This document shows, one piece after another, positions 27,090 to 36,396 of a stretch of DNA of 64,000 nt. The stretch covers positions 186,001-250,000 of the forward strand of contig NZ_JAAAML010000004.1 of assembly GCF_024105735.1 (NCBI RefSeq), given 5' to 3'. Made by a program: the position numbers and the translations under genes. The first letter of the stretch is position 1. The number at the start of each line of letters is the position of its first letter. The notes under the pieces are model-generated. The model was not told the DNA's origin and made no database searches. It saw only the letters and a program-made list of their open reading frames with translations. Origin of the DNA: Parahoeflea alexandrii (GTDB lineage Bacteria; Pseudomonadota; Alphaproteobacteria; Rhizobiales; Rhizobiaceae).

Positions 27090-27133
27090 TCACCGAATTT
27101 CGCTGCGGCGCACACTTTCGGCATTCCGAGCAA

Positions 27134-27160
27134 ACAAAAACCCGGGCATTGCTGCCCGGG
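27134..27160 (-). terminator. Rho-independent terminator of the MBL gene
   Basis: On the minus strand CCCGGGCA-GCAA-TGCCCGGG is followed by TTTTTG, 33 bases after the MBL stop codon and upstream of guaB. Confidence 0.9.
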
Positions 27161-27192
27161 CCCTGGCTCTCACACCGGGATAGGATGAATCC

Positions 27193-28179
27193 TCAGAGAT
27201 CCAGCTGGTAGGTCTCGGGGATGAAGCGGTAGCCTTCCGACGCCTTCTCGATAAAGCCGACGGACGGGAACGGCATGTGGTAGCCGATGAACGGGAGCCG
27301 GTCGGCAGCAATCATGTCAAACACGGCCTTGCGGGTCTGGGCGGCAGCGGCCTTGTCGGCATCAAACAGCACTTCCCAGTCCGGGCGCTGCAGCGAAAGA
27401 ACAAAGTGATTTGCCGTATCGGCGGTCAGCATCAGCTTGCGGCCACCTGATTCCAGACCATAGATCATGTGACCCGGGGTATGGCCGAAGGCTGCCATGC
27501 TGGTGATGCCTGATACCACGCTTTCACCATCGCCGATGAAGCTCATCTTTTCGGCGAGCGGCACGACTTTTGAGACGACGCCCTTATGGCCGTTTTCCGC
27601 GCCGGTTCCGATGCGGTCTTCAGACGACCAGAAGTCATACTCGGCCTGACCGGTGACGTAGCGGGCGTTCGGGAACGTCGGAGCGCCGGCTTCCATCAGG
27701 CCGCCGATGTGGTCGCCATGCAGGTGGGTGAGCACCACAACGGTGACCTGTTCGGGCGTGTAGCCAGAAGCCTTGAGATTTGCCAGCGTCTGGCCGACGC
27801 CGCCTTCGCGGCCGCCCTCGCCATTGCCGGTGTCGAACAGAACCAGATCGGACCCGGTGTTGACCAGGGTCGGTGCAAATGTGAACTGCATCTGGTCGAC
27901 CGGCAGGTAATTGGTATTGAGAAGCTCTGCGACTTCTTCCTCGGTCTTGTTGGTGCCGAAGATCTTCTGCGGGCCGGGTACGACGCGATGGCCGTCGGAC
28001 AGCACGGTGATCTCGAATTCACCCAAGGAAAAGCGCTTGTAGGCAGCAGGTTGAGCCGCAGCCATCGGCACCTCTGCCTGGGCAGCGCGAACCATCAGCT
28101 GGGGAGCAGCGAGTGCTCCAGCACCGAGGACGGTCGCCTTGAAAAGATTACGACGGGACATGCTGGATGAGTTTGACAC
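27193..28179 (-). CDS. MBL-fold metallohydrolase, Tat-exported
   Basis: A 328-residue protein with a twin-arginine signal (MSRRNLFKATVLGAGALAAP, cleavage near AQA) followed by a metallo-beta-lactamase domain. The dinuclear zinc motif is THLHGDHIGG (His152, His154, Asp156, His157), with further ligands in FGHTPGHMIY and LTADTANHF. The domain order resembles AttM-like lactonases and other periplasmic MBL hydrolases; the FDTGNGEGG before the motif and GYHMPFPSVGFIEK near the end fit this group. Export after folding suits a metalloenzyme. Substrate unknown; a lactone is only a guess. Confidence 0.9.
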   Translation of the reverse strand: MSNSSSMSRRNLFKATVLGAGALAAPQLMVRAAQAEVPMAAAQPAAYKRFSLGEFEITVLSDGHRVVPGPQKIFGTNKTEEEVAELLNTNYLPVDQMQFTFAPTLVNTGSDLVLFDTGNGEGGREGGVGQTLANLKASGYTPEQVTVVVLTHLHGDHIGGLMEAGAPTFPNARYVTGQAEYDFWSSEDRIGTGAENGHKGVVSKVVPLAEKMSFIGDGESVVSGITSMAAFGHTPGHMIYGLESGGRKLMLTADTANHFVLSLQRPDWEVLFDADKAAAAQTRKAVFDMIAADRLPFIGYHMPFPSVGFIEKASEGYRFIPETYQLDL

Positions 28180-28315
28180 GGTAAAAGCCTCCGAGGGAAA
28201 GAAGATGCACCGACCCGAGATGGCGCGACATTGCCGAACGGCAAGCGTTGGGCGACCTTTACAAAGGGTGACGCAGCGTCAAGCCAGTGTGAACAATCCC
28301 GTCAAAGATGAGAAA

Positions 28316-28335
28316 TTACAGGGAGAATGCTGTAA
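28316..28335. promoter_or_regulatory. Inverted repeat, candidate operator
   Basis: TTACAG-N8-CTGTAA lies in the 235-base gap between the divergent MBL and hydrolase-like genes, just before an AT-rich stretch (CATATAAATTTA) that could carry a -10 box. No regulator is adjacent. Confidence 0.35.
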
Positions 28336-28414
28336 TCCAACCCCCACCATATAAATTTAGGGTTGAAATTTACACGCTATGCGCGGCATAGGGGGTTCTC
28401 AAGGGAGCCTCATC

Positions 28415-29449
28415 TTGAACAATCTGCTCGGCCTGATCGCTGCCTTTCTGGCGTCGTTTTTCCTGCTCTACGCGCTGGTCAGCAAGGACCAGCCGGCGAA
28501 GCATGCGGGCTTGAAATCCGTCGGTCTGCCGCCCTTGCTCGCGATCCATGATCTCTATGCAGCATCAAGCGCTTTGCCGCGCCATGACAAGGAACCGAAC
28601 ATCGGCTTAACATCCGGCACCGAGATAGGGTGGCGGCAGCGATACGGCAACAGGAACGGCAGCACCATCCGTCTTGCGTTGCCGCTAACAGGTCCCAATC
28701 CAGGGCCGTTGCCGATGGTCGTTGTGATAGAAAGCGGGGCTGAGAGCGGCATTTCGGCAGACAGGAAACGCACAGAGCTCTTCCTGACCAATCGCGGATA
28801 TGCAGTGCTTTCCATTGCTTGCCGGGGGGCTTCATCCGCCAATCTGGCTTTGGGCGCACCCTTAGATGCCACCCGAGAGAGCTCCTGCGGGGCCGCTATG
28901 ATCCGGGACGAGGTCAGGCTGCGGATCGAACAGGGTATCGCCGACCCGCAGGCCCTGGCGGTGCTTGGATCAGGGATGGGCGCGCGCCTGGCGCTGATGA
29001 CCATGGTGCTCGAGCCCGACCTGTTCAAAGCCGCAATCCTTCATTCCGCCGTGATCGACATGCCGCGGCCTCTCCCCGGCAGGCAATCCGTGATGACCCC
29101 GTTCAAGGCTGTCGTTACAAGCGTGCAAGGTACCGGCGAAGGCGATGTGATGCCTTTGATCGTCGCCTCCCCGTTTGAACTTGCAAAAAGCATTCGGGGT
29201 GCGGTTTTGATCACCCATGGCAAAGCGGATGAGGTTGCGCCCGTCGAACACGCAGAGGCCTTTGCCCGTGCGCTTCGACGCGCAGGAAAGGCCGTCGAAG
29301 CGGCCTACTTCAATCACGAAGACCACTGCTATTCCCTTTGGCAAACCCGTGTGCAGACCGCACGCCTGTCCGAAAGCTTCCTCGCCCATCATCTGGGTGG
29401 CAGGAATGGCGGCTATGACTTTATTGAACTGCTGGCAAAACTGTTCTGA
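28415..29449 (+). CDS. Membrane-anchored alpha/beta-hydrolase-like protein (S9-like), nucleophile altered
   Basis: A 344-residue protein: one N-terminal membrane helix (LLGLIAAFLASFFLLYALVS) and then a prolyl-oligopeptidase-like (S9) alpha/beta-hydrolase domain facing the periplasm. The nucleophile elbow region reads IADPQALAVLGSGMGARLAL. In S9 enzymes the equivalent is GGSxGG, so the catalytic Ser position holds Gly and a Ser sits one place earlier. The acid (HGKADEVAPVEHA) and His (NHEDHCYS) regions are kept. The TTG at 28415 is chosen because GGGAG lies seven bases upstream; the ATG at 28379 has no ribosome-binding site. It may be inactive or use another mechanism. Confidence 0.75.
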   Translation: MNNLLGLIAAFLASFFLLYALVSKDQPAKHAGLKSVGLPPLLAIHDLYAASSALPRHDKEPNIGLTSGTEIGWRQRYGNRNGSTIRLALPLTGPNPGPLPMVVVIESGAESGISADRKRTELFLTNRGYAVLSIACRGASSANLALGAPLDATRESSCGAAMIRDEVRLRIEQGIADPQALAVLGSGMGARLALMTMVLEPDLFKAAILHSAVIDMPRPLPGRQSVMTPFKAVVTSVQGTGEGDVMPLIVASPFELAKSIRGAVLITHGKADEVAPVEHAEAFARALRRAGKAVEAAYFNHEDHCYSLWQTRVQTARLSESFLAHHLGGRNGGYDFIELLAKLF

Positions 29450-29677
29450 GATTTAGCATAATTATATATGCATTGCTGATTCGAATGGCTTTAAAGCTTG
29501 CCGCGCACAGGGCAATCGCCTGGGAAAGCCGCTCCGGTTCGAAGGGGCGTTCAGGTTGACTTCGCCAAGATTGACATGGTGTCACCCTTTCAGTGACGGC
29601 TTTTTCCTGCGATACCGTCAGCCTTCCATTTGCTTCCGTGCCCGGCGCGGCTGTCTCTGCTCCAACGGATACTTCCT

Positions 29678-31093
29678 GTGAATCGTTCAATTCCGCTTGT
29701 TCTGGCTGTTGCCCTTTTCATGGAACAGATGGATTCGACCGTCATCGCCACCGCGCTGCCGGCGATCGCGGCCGACGTCAACACGAGTCCGATCTCGCTC
29801 AAACTGGCCTTGACGGCCTATCTCGTATCGCTCGCAATCTTCATTCCTATTTCCGGCTGGATGGCCGACCGTTTCGGCGCACGGCGCATCTTTGCCATCG
29901 CCATCGGCGTGTTCCTCGCGGGATCGATCGCCTGCGCCGTCTCGGGCAGCCTCATCGAATTCGTGGCTGCGCGCTTCCTGCAAGGCATGGGCGGGGCGAT
30001 GATGACGCCGGTGGGCCGGCTGGTGCTGCTGAGGTCGACCGAAAAGTCGCAACTGGTCAGTGCCATGGCCTGGCTGACGATACCCGCACTGGTCGGCCCG
30101 ATGGTGGGCCCGCCGGTCGGTGGTTTCCTGACCACGTTCCTGAGCTGGCACTGGATCTTTTTGATCAACATTCCGATCGGGCTCGCCGGCATCGTTTTCG
30201 CGATCAAGATCCTGCCTGACGACGGCATCCGCGTCCGCGACAAGGTGGACTGGACCGGTTTCCTGCTATCGGGAACCGCAACCTCGGGAATCGTCTTCGG
30301 CCTGTCGGTGATCAGCCTTCCGGTCCTGCCGCCGGTGTGGGGTCTGGCCATAACCGGGATCGGCATACTGTCGCTGATCGCCTATCTCAGGCACGCCCGC
30401 GCGCACCCCAAGCCGCTGCTCGATCCGAAGATCTTCCGGAACCGGACGTTTTCCCTGTCGCTGCTCGGATCAAGCCTGTTCCGGGTCGGGTCGGGCGCCG
30501 TTCCCTTTCTGCTGCCGCTGATGCTCCAGCTCGGCTTCGGCATGTCGCCGTTCCAGTCCGGCATGATCACCTTCATCTCGGCCGCAGGCGCCATCCTGAT
30601 GAAATTTGCCATCAAACGAATCCTGAGCCTCGGCGGCTTCCGCTTCACGCTGCTGGTGGCAGCCGCCGGATCTGCGCTCTCGATCGCGGTCAACGGGTTC
30701 TTCACACCCGCGACTCCGATCACGCTGATCCTCCTGATCCTGTTCGTCAGCGGACTTGTACGGTCGATGTTCTTCACCGCGGTCAATGCCCTGACCTTTT
30801 CCGAAATCAGCCCAGAAGAGGCGGCCCAGGCGAGCTCGATCACCTCGGCATCCCAGCAGGTCTCCATCGCCATCGGCGTGGCACTTGCCGGCGGCATTGT
30901 CGAAGTGGTGACAAGGCTGGATGGCGGAGTGCTCGGTCTCAACGCGTTTCACACCGCCTTCTTCGCGGTGGCAGCGCTGACCTCTGTGGCGATCCTGCCG
31001 TTCCTGGTTTTGCCCCCGGATGCCGGCGACGCGGTATCGGGCCGGGCGCTCGGGCGCGCCGGGCCCCGCGCCGCTTCACCCGTTCGCAGCTAG
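29678..31093 (+). CDS. MFS drug-efflux-type transporter (DHA2 family)
   Basis: A protein of about 471 residues with 13-14 predicted helices. DHA2 signatures include [20 protein letters not shown] in helix 1, the motif [13 protein letters not shown] after helix 2, and a proline-rich [20 protein letters not shown] in helix 5 (antiporter motif C type). Members export drugs or metabolites by proton antiport. The GTG at 29678 is chosen because the upstream TTG frame adds a non-hydrophobic stretch; neither has a clear ribosome-binding site. Its last 18 bases overlap the end of convergent rlmE. The 228 bases upstream hold no gene. Confidence 0.88.
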   Translation: MNRSIPLVLAVALFMEQMDSTVIATALPAIAADVNTSPISLKLALTAYLVSLAIFIPISGWMADRFGARRIFAIAIGVFLAGSIACAVSGSLIEFVAARFLQGMGGAMMTPVGRLVLLRSTEKSQLVSAMAWLTIPALVGPMVGPPVGGFLTTFLSWHWIFLINIPIGLAGIVFAIKILPDDGIRVRDKVDWTGFLLSGTATSGIVFGLSVISLPVLPPVWGLAITGIGILSLIAYLRHARAHPKPLLDPKIFRNRTFSLSLLGSSLFRVGSGAVPFLLPLMLQLGFGMSPFQSGMITFISAAGAILMKFAIKRILSLGGFRFTLLVAAAGSALSIAVNGFFTPATPITLILLILFVSGLVRSMFFTAVNALTFSEISPEEAAQASSITSASQQVSIAIGVALAGGIVEVVTRLDGGVLGLNAFHTAFFAVAALTSVAILPFLVLPPDAGDAVSGRALGRAGPRAASPVRS

Positions 31094-31792
31094 CTCCGAA
31101 TTACCGCGGCCCTTGAAGCCCTTGGCCAGAACGAACATCTCCACCGATTCAGCGCGCGAAGACGGCGGCTTGATGTGGATGACCGATTTGAAATTCTGCT
31201 TGAGCAGGGTCAGGAGATCGTTCTCGGTACCGCCCTGAAAGGTCTTGGCGAGAAAGTGACCTCCAGGGGTCAGCACCTCGATGGCAAAATGCGCCGCCAC
31301 CTCGCACAGATGCATGGTCCTGAGGTGATCGGTGCGCTGGTGGCCGGTGGTGGGGGCCGCCATGTCGGACAAGACGACGTCGGGCGCGCCGCCGAGCGCG
31401 TCCTTGAGGGCTTGCGGCGCGGCGTCGTCGAGAAAGTCCATCTGCAGGAACTTGACGCCGGCCAGACCATCCATCTCGAGGAAATCGATAGCCACGACCT
31501 TCGGATCTTGATCGGTGGAGTCGGTCACCTGCGCCGAGATCTGCGACCAGCCGCCGGGTGCTGCGCCGAGGTCGATGATGCGTTTGGCCTTGTCAAGAAT
31601 CTTGTGCTTGGCGTCGATCTCGAGAAGCTTGTAGACAGCGCGCGAGCGGTAGCCTTCCTGCTTGGCCTGCTGGACATAGGGATCGTTGAGATGGCGCTCG
31701 ATCCAGCGCCGGGACGAGGCCTTGAGCTTGCTCTTGCGCTTGACCTTCTGTCCAAGCTTGCGCCCGGTGGGTCCTGTCGGAGGACGGGTCAT
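31076..31792 (-). CDS. rlmE: 23S rRNA 2'-O-methyltransferase (U2552)
   Basis: A 238-residue FtsJ/RrmJ-type enzyme that methylates U2552 of 23S rRNA in the 50S subunit. After a basic N-terminus ([20 protein letters not shown]) come the landmarks [20 protein letters not shown] (catalytic Lys), [14 protein letters not shown] (SAM site), [20 protein letters not shown] (catalytic Asp), [12 protein letters not shown] (catalytic Lys) and [20 protein letters not shown] (catalytic Glu). The ATG at 31792 overlaps the stop of the ppx gene (ATGA), so the two are coupled, a common arrangement in rhizobia. Confidence 0.96.
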   Translation of the reverse strand: MTRPPTGPTGRKLGQKVKRKSKLKASSRRWIERHLNDPYVQQAKQEGYRSRAVYKLLEIDAKHKILDKAKRIIDLGAAPGGWSQISAQVTDSTDQDPKVVAIDFLEMDGLAGVKFLQMDFLDDAAPQALKDALGGAPDVVLSDMAAPTTGHQRTDHLRTMHLCEVAAHFAIEVLTPGGHFLAKTFQGGTENDLLTLLKQNFKSVIHIKPPSSRAESVEMFVLAKGFKGRGNSELAANG

Positions 31793-33348
31793 GGTTTGTC
31801 CCCTTGCACGGGTCGCGGGTTGCGATGGCGGTGGTTCCGGCCGCTGCGCCGCCAGGCCCCGTCGGACGCCATCATCTCGTTGAGAAGACCCTCGCGCAGT
31901 CCGCGATCGGCAACGCGCATCCGCTCCGATGGCCAGCGCTTGCGGATCGACTGCAGGATGGCGCAACCGGCCAGCACCAGATCGGCCCGGTCGGCGCCGA
32001 TGCAGGGATTGGCGGCGCGGGCCTCGAAATCCCAGGACAAGAGCCTGTCGAGCATGCGGTCGACATCCTCGTTTGACAGCCACAATCCGTCTACCTTGCG
32101 GCGGTCATAACGCGGCAGGTCGAGATGCAGGCCGGCAAGCGTGGTGACCGTTCCCGACGTGCCGAGCAGGTGGATGCGGCCCTCGCCGAGCGCCGAAAAC
32201 GCCGGCAGCGACGGCGGGTCAAAGGCCGCGAGCATGGCATCGACTTCCTCGACCATCGCCTGAAACACCGCGGGCGTGACCAGGCAGCCGCCATGGCGTT
32301 CCGACAATGTCACGACGCCCACGGGCAGCGACGTCCAGGCCTTGATGTGATTGGCCAGCCGGTTCGAGCGGTTTTCGGTCAGGTCGATCATGGCAATCTC
32401 GGAAGAGCCGCCGCCAATATCGAACAACACCAGGCCGTCGGTCTCGCGGCCTACCAGCGACGAGCAGCCGGCCACGGCCAGCCTGGCTTCGGTTTCGCGG
32501 GTGACGATTTCGAGCTCGAGGCCGGTTTCGGCCAGCACACGCTCCAGAAACGCCGCACCATTGCGCGCCGACCGGCAGGCTTCCGTGGCAATCAGGCGAT
32601 GCCGTCGCACCGGCCGGTTCTTGAGCTTTCCGGCACAGATCTTCAACGCTTCCACGGCCCTGTCCATGGCGTCCTGCGACAACTCGCCGGTGGCATCGAG
32701 GCCTTCGCCCAACCGGACAATCCGCGAAAACGCATCCACCACCCTGAACTGACCCGGCCGCGTCGGCTGGGCGACCAGCAGGCGGCAATTGTTGGTGCCC
32801 AGATCAAGCGCGGCATAGAGGTCATCGGCCTGCCTGCGCACGCCCTGCCCGGAAGCGGCGGCGGGCTTGGTTTGCACACCGGCCACAGGTTGAGTGCTTG
32901 CGCCGGCTTGCTGCCCGGCATGCGGCTGGCCCGGTGATTTCTGCGAGGTGAGCGGGCGGCCCTGAATTTCGCGGCCGGACTTGCGGCGTCGCCTGCGCCC
33001 TTTCTTGCCGCCCGCGGGCGCTGCCGCGGTCTCGGCTGACGGTGTGTTTTCGGTGGAGGCCGCGGGTGCGCTCGCGGTCTCGCCCTTGCGCGCAGATTTC
33101 CTGCGTCGCCGCCTGCGTCGTCCCGACGGCTCCGGGCCGTCCTTTCTGGTGGTGGATTCGCTGGCCGAAGATCGCCCTGATGCCGATGCATCAGAAGACG
33201 AGCTTGGAACCACGGTTTTGCCGTGTTCCTGCTTCACGCCGTCCGTCGCTGCCTTGCCGGCGCGCCCAGACTGCCTTTCACCTGCCAGTGATGCACCTAC
33301 GTCTGGCGTGTCGCCGTCGCGAAGGTCTTTCACGGTCTGTCCTGTCAT
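31789..33348 (-). CDS. Ppx/GppA phosphatase with basic N-terminal extension
   Basis: A 519-residue protein of the exopolyphosphatase/pppGpp phosphatase family. The actin-like ATPase-fold core starts near residue 180 ([20 protein letters not shown]), with [15 protein letters not shown] and [16 protein letters not shown] as phosphate-binding loops, and ends in the usual [10 protein letters not shown]. The first 170 residues are an extension rich in Ser, Ala, Gly and Arg with two Arg/Lys blocks ([14 protein letters not shown] and [11 protein letters not shown]) and no predicted fold. The core is of normal size. Start at 33348 is likely but has only a weak ribosome-binding site. Coupled to rlmE downstream. 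Confidence 0.85.
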   Translation of the reverse strand: MTGQTVKDLRDGDTPDVGASLAGERQSGRAGKAATDGVKQEHGKTVVPSSSSDASASGRSSASESTTRKDGPEPSGRRRRRRRKSARKGETASAPAASTENTPSAETAAAPAGGKKGRRRRRKSGREIQGRPLTSQKSPGQPHAGQQAGASTQPVAGVQTKPAAASGQGVRRQADDLYAALDLGTNNCRLLVAQPTRPGQFRVVDAFSRIVRLGEGLDATGELSQDAMDRAVEALKICAGKLKNRPVRRHRLIATEACRSARNGAAFLERVLAETGLELEIVTRETEARLAVAGCSSLVGRETDGLVLFDIGGGSSEIAMIDLTENRSNRLANHIKAWTSLPVGVVTLSERHGGCLVTPAVFQAMVEEVDAMLAAFDPPSLPAFSALGEGRIHLLGTSGTVTTLAGLHLDLPRYDRRKVDGLWLSNEDVDRMLDRLLSWDFEARAANPCIGADRADLVLAGCAILQSIRKRWPSERMRVADRGLREGLLNEMMASDGAWRRSGRNHRHRNPRPVQGDKP

Positions 33349-33591
33349 GCGCGGCGAGCAAGGGCCCGCACCACGCTTCACGGTTTGTCGTTGGGAAAAG
33401 ATTAGCAAAGCGGCGGACAGAACGCAAAAACTCTTTTCGCGTTCCGTCCGCCGGGACGCGAGGCAGGCGCAGGCATGATCTGCCATTTATCCTGAGCATT
33501 ATCAAAAAACTCTGCAATCCGGGTTTGCATCCCTATCGTTTATTGGTTATACACCGGCGCGCCGACCGGGTTCTGCCCGTGCCGGCCGCGT

Positions 33592-33665
33592 TGGGGAATA
33601 GGTTAACGGTAGACCCACGGACTCTGACTCCGTTAGTCCTGGTTCGAATCCAGGTTCCCCAGCCA
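33592..33665 (+). tRNA. tRNA-Gln (CTG)
   Basis: A complete cloverleaf: acceptor TGGGGAA / TTCCCCA with discriminator G and an encoded CCA, D-arm with GGTTAACGGTAGA, anticodon stem ACGGA / TCCGT with loop CTCTGAC (anticodon CTG), and T-arm CCTGG-TTCGAAT-CCAGG. The anticodon reads CAG glutamine codons. Decayed recombinase and transposase pieces lie directly downstream. Confidence 0.97.
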
Positions 33666-33712
33666 CTCTTTTCAAGTTTTTGATCTGATTTACTTTCTCG
33701 CTCGGATTGCGG

Positions 33713-34110
33713 CTATATTTCAATGGCTTGCAAGCGCACTCGTGTGGCTGAGGCCGGATATACCTCCCCTTCGGGACCAGCCGACAGCCGTAGAGTTGCT
33801 GCCGTCTTTCCCGGCAGTGTTGGGCAGGCGGTTCGATACGTAGTAGCGGTGGCGCTTGCCTCTATTGTTGGCGTGGCTGTGTGTGAGCTTGTCGATGGTC
33901 TCGTCGACGAGCTTGCCGGCAAGAGGACTTATGATTGCCCCACCCTTGCCCTCGACCCGCTTTGGGGCAGCACTTTCCTGCATATGCATCCAGACCCGAT
34001 CCCAGACATCCGGATCGAAGATTGGCGCATGCAGCCCTTGCTGGATGACGTCCTTGTGCCGATACGACCGGCATAGACCGGGTTGGTCAACAGGTAGTGG
34101 AGCGTCGCGT
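33713..34110 (-). pseudogene. Large serine recombinase, C-terminal remnant
   Basis: Minus-strand translation shows LHYLLTNPVYAGRI in one frame and then, after a frameshift near 34060, HKDVIQQGLHAPIFDPDVWD and LVDETIDKLTHSHANNRGKR followed by HRYYVSNRL in another. These are the recombinase-domain segments of large serine integrases. A third frame near 33715-33790 may hold the next segment (LRLSAGPEGE). There is no catalytic N-terminal resolvase domain, so the gene is a dead fragment. It begins about 50 bases from tRNA-Gln. Confidence 0.75.
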
Positions 34111-34244
34111 GTTCGAAGCGAACGATGCAATCGTTCCGATCGATTGAAGTTGCCTGGTTTCCGCCGCTGATCGATCCGCCGTCTGCGCCGTGCCCTGGAC
34201 CTCCGAGATGGCTCGCATGCGGTGCGGCGTCGGTTCCCTGCCCC

Positions 34245-34420
34245 TCGACGAGCTCGGGCTTGTTCCGGCCGCCACGCTCAAACACGCCGGACGCAGCTTC
34301 GAGCAGAGCGCGTTTCCATTGGGGGATCATCGTCCGATACCCCCGAACCGGGTCACCAACCCGGCGGCGGTCTCTTTGCTCTCCAGGGCTTCCAGGGCGA
34401 GATTTGCCTTGAATTCGGAC
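34245..34420 (-). pseudogene. IS3-family transposase OrfA remnant
   Basis: The minus strand encodes NQRASEFKANLALEALESKE and TAAGLVTRFGG, then after a stop and frame change MIPQWKRALLEAASGVFERG and GRNKPEL. This is the helix-turn-helix region of an IS3-type OrfA protein. No OrfB, terminal inverted repeats or intact frame are seen. It lies immediately upstream (in reading direction) of the recombinase remnant, making a small graveyard of mobile DNA between tRNA-Gln and the next permease gene. Confidence 0.7.
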
Positions 34421-34549
34421 GCGCGCTGATTGCGTGTTGAGATCTCTGATCTCCTTCTCGTCCAAGACCGGCAGACTGCAAATCGCAACCAATGTCAGTG
34501 TCCAGGTTTCAGGGCGTGGCCCAATCCATGGCCTTTGTTCTTCGGAAAG

Positions 34550-35443
34550 CTACGAAGTGCTATGCTTGCTGCGCTCACGGAAGAAGAGAAACAGCCCGGC
34601 TGCAATGATGATTGCGGCGCCTGCGAGCATTGCCGGGCGCGGCACGTCGCCGAAAACGATGAAACCGAAGACGACTGCCCAGAACAACAGTGTGTACTGG
34701 AACGGCGCGACAACCGCCGCGTCTGCAAGCTTCATTGCCCGGTTGACGCAGACATGCGCCAACATGGCAACGACGCCGAGCCCGCCCAGCAGGGCCAGAT
34801 CGAATCCGGATGGCTGTACCCAGCCAAACGACGCCGTCACAAGGCCCAAAAGTCCGGCTCCAACGCTTTGCCAGAACACCAGCACCTTGTCGGGCGTGGC
34901 TCTGAGCGCCCGGCCCGAGAGCATCATGAAAGCAAAGCAGAATGTTCCCAATACAGAGATCAAGGCCGGCGCCGTCATTGTCGCCGACGAGGGTTCGAGC
35001 GCGATGATGACTCCCGCGAAGCCGATGACGATGGCCGTCCAACGGCGCCAGCCCACGTGTTCGCCCAGCAGGAAAGGCGACATCGCCGCGACATAGATCG
35101 GCGCCGCCAGCCAATAGGTCATGACGTCGGCCAGGGGCAAGTAGATGACCGCGAAGTAGAAGGCGTAGACTTCGAGTGATGACAGGCCCACCCGCAAGAC
35201 TTGCATGCCCGGGCGCTCGAGGCTGAACAGCGGCCTCCAGCCCATGCGCCAAAGGAAAGGCCAAAGAACCAGCAGCGCCGCGATACTGCGGACAAGCAAT
35301 ACCTGGCCGACCGAGTAGGTCGCGACCAGCCACTTGCCCAGCGTGTCGTTGAGCGCGAACAGGAAGATCCCGAGCAGCATGACCGCGACACCGAGCCGTG
35401 CGTTCGGGGAATGGAGGGCCGAGGCCACGGACACAGCGGTCAT
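34550..35443 (-). CDS. EamA/DMT-superfamily permease
   Basis: A 297-residue inner-membrane protein with ten predicted helices in two EamA repeats. The first begins VAVMLLGIFLFALNDTLGKW, the second near LISVLGTFCFAFMMLSGRAL. Typical features are a conserved PLADVMTYWLAAPIYVAAMS segment and FQYTLLFWAVVFGFIVFGDV near the end. The group includes riboflavin/RarD-type and S-adenosylmethionine-type carriers, so a metabolite importer or exporter is possible but no substrate can be named. It is not close in sequence to the DMT permease at 1753-2637. Flanked on its 3' side by mobile-DNA remnants. Confidence 0.9.
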   Translation of the reverse strand: MTAVSVASALHSPNARLGVAVMLLGIFLFALNDTLGKWLVATYSVGQVLLVRSIAALLVLWPFLWRMGWRPLFSLERPGMQVLRVGLSSLEVYAFYFAVIYLPLADVMTYWLAAPIYVAAMSPFLLGEHVGWRRWTAIVIGFAGVIIALEPSSATMTAPALISVLGTFCFAFMMLSGRALRATPDKVLVFWQSVGAGLLGLVTASFGWVQPSGFDLALLGGLGVVAMLAHVCVNRAMKLADAAVVAPFQYTLLFWAVVFGFIVFGDVPRPAMLAGAAIIIAAGLFLFFRERSKHSTS

Positions 35444-35673
35444 GAACGAAAAGCCGGATCCACGTTGAGCGAAGACAAAGCCAAGCCATTATCCGACGCG
35501 GCAATACCGGAACCCATCGGCATTCTGCAGGTCATTTGTTTTTCCAATTCTGCACTCGCCCGCTTCTCCGGCCACCGCCCGGAGCCTGCCCGCGTCCCCA
35601 GGACTGGGCATCGTAGCCCGCTCCCTGCTCCTTTCTCGTGAAGCCTCAACAGCAAAACGCCAGGTCCCAAGGT

Positions 35674-36396
35674 CTATTTTGCATCAAGCCACTCCCTGAG
35701 TTCCGCCTCCGCCCTTTCGAGAGCACTGTAGTTGAGGAGTTTGCGCAGGAAGGCCACCGTGACCGACCGGGCCCGGAGATTGAAGCGGCCATCCTCGTTC
35801 TCGTCGTTCGATGTCTGATAGACATCGAGTTTGTCGTAAAGGTTCTGCAGGCGGTTCTGGACGCTGCGCAGCGAAAGGTTGCGGCGCCTGGCAATGGTCC
35901 GGTCGGTCAGTCCGAGCGCGATGTCGACGAGGATCTCGTATTCGGAATCGGTGAAGCCGTTGGTCTGGCCCAGGCTTTTTTGCTGGAGGCCCCGCACCTC
36001 GCGGTCAATGACGCACTGGCTCTCGATGAAGATCGAGCGAAGCGCGAGCCGCAGCCGTTCATCGGAGGCTGATTTCAAGACGTAACCATAGGCGGCGCCG
36101 TCAGGAACGATGCGCGAAACACCTCTGACATAGGCCTCGTCCGAGTAGTTCGACCAGAACAGGATGTGCGTCTCCGGCCGTTCCTTCCAGATCGTGCGCG
36201 CCGCCTCGATGCCATTGCGGGTCGCCATCTGCAGATCCATGACGATATGCGCGGATTTGTGGTCGCGGGCGAGCTTTTCCCCGGCCAACCCGTTTTCCGC
36301 CTCGATCACCGTGTCGCACTCCGGCAGGGCGGCAACCACCGCCTCGTGGAGATAGGTGCGATGCAACGGGTCGTCCTCAACGATCAGAACCTTCAT
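35674..36396 (-). CDS. Response regulator with LuxR-type HTH (NarL-like)
   Basis: A 240-residue two-component regulator. The receiver domain has the acidic pocket VEDD, phospho-acceptor Asp54 (IVMDLQMATRNG), a Ser in place of the usual Thr (ILFWSNYSDE) and the conserved Lys (YVLKSASDE). The output is a LuxR-type helix-turn-helix near residues 165-210 (FTDSEYEILVDIALGLTDRT, RRNLSLRSVQNRLQNLYDKL). GGAGGGG precedes the ATG at 36396, which lies inside the end of the kinase gene (20-base overlap). The pair is divergent from a sugar ABC operon that it probably controls. Confidence 0.9.
   Translation of the reverse strand: MKVLIVEDDPLHRTYLHEAVVAALPECDTVIEAENGLAGEKLARDHKSAHIVMDLQMATRNGIEAARTIWKERPETHILFWSNYSDEAYVRGVSRIVPDGAAYGYVLKSASDERLRLALRSIFIESQCVIDREVRGLQQKSLGQTNGFTDSEYEILVDIALGLTDRTIARRRNLSLRSVQNRLQNLYDKLDVYQTSNDENEDGRFNLRARSVTVAFLRKLLNYSALERAEAELREWLDAK

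Noticed and set aside
33592-34110. A functional genomic island with the serine recombinase integrated in tRNA-Gln
   Set aside because: The recombinase is frameshifted and lacks its catalytic domain, and no second copy of the tRNA 3' end was noticed in the window.
34550-35443. A duplicate of the DMT permease at 1753-2637
   Set aside because: Both are EamA proteins but the sequences differ throughout; no recent duplication is seen.
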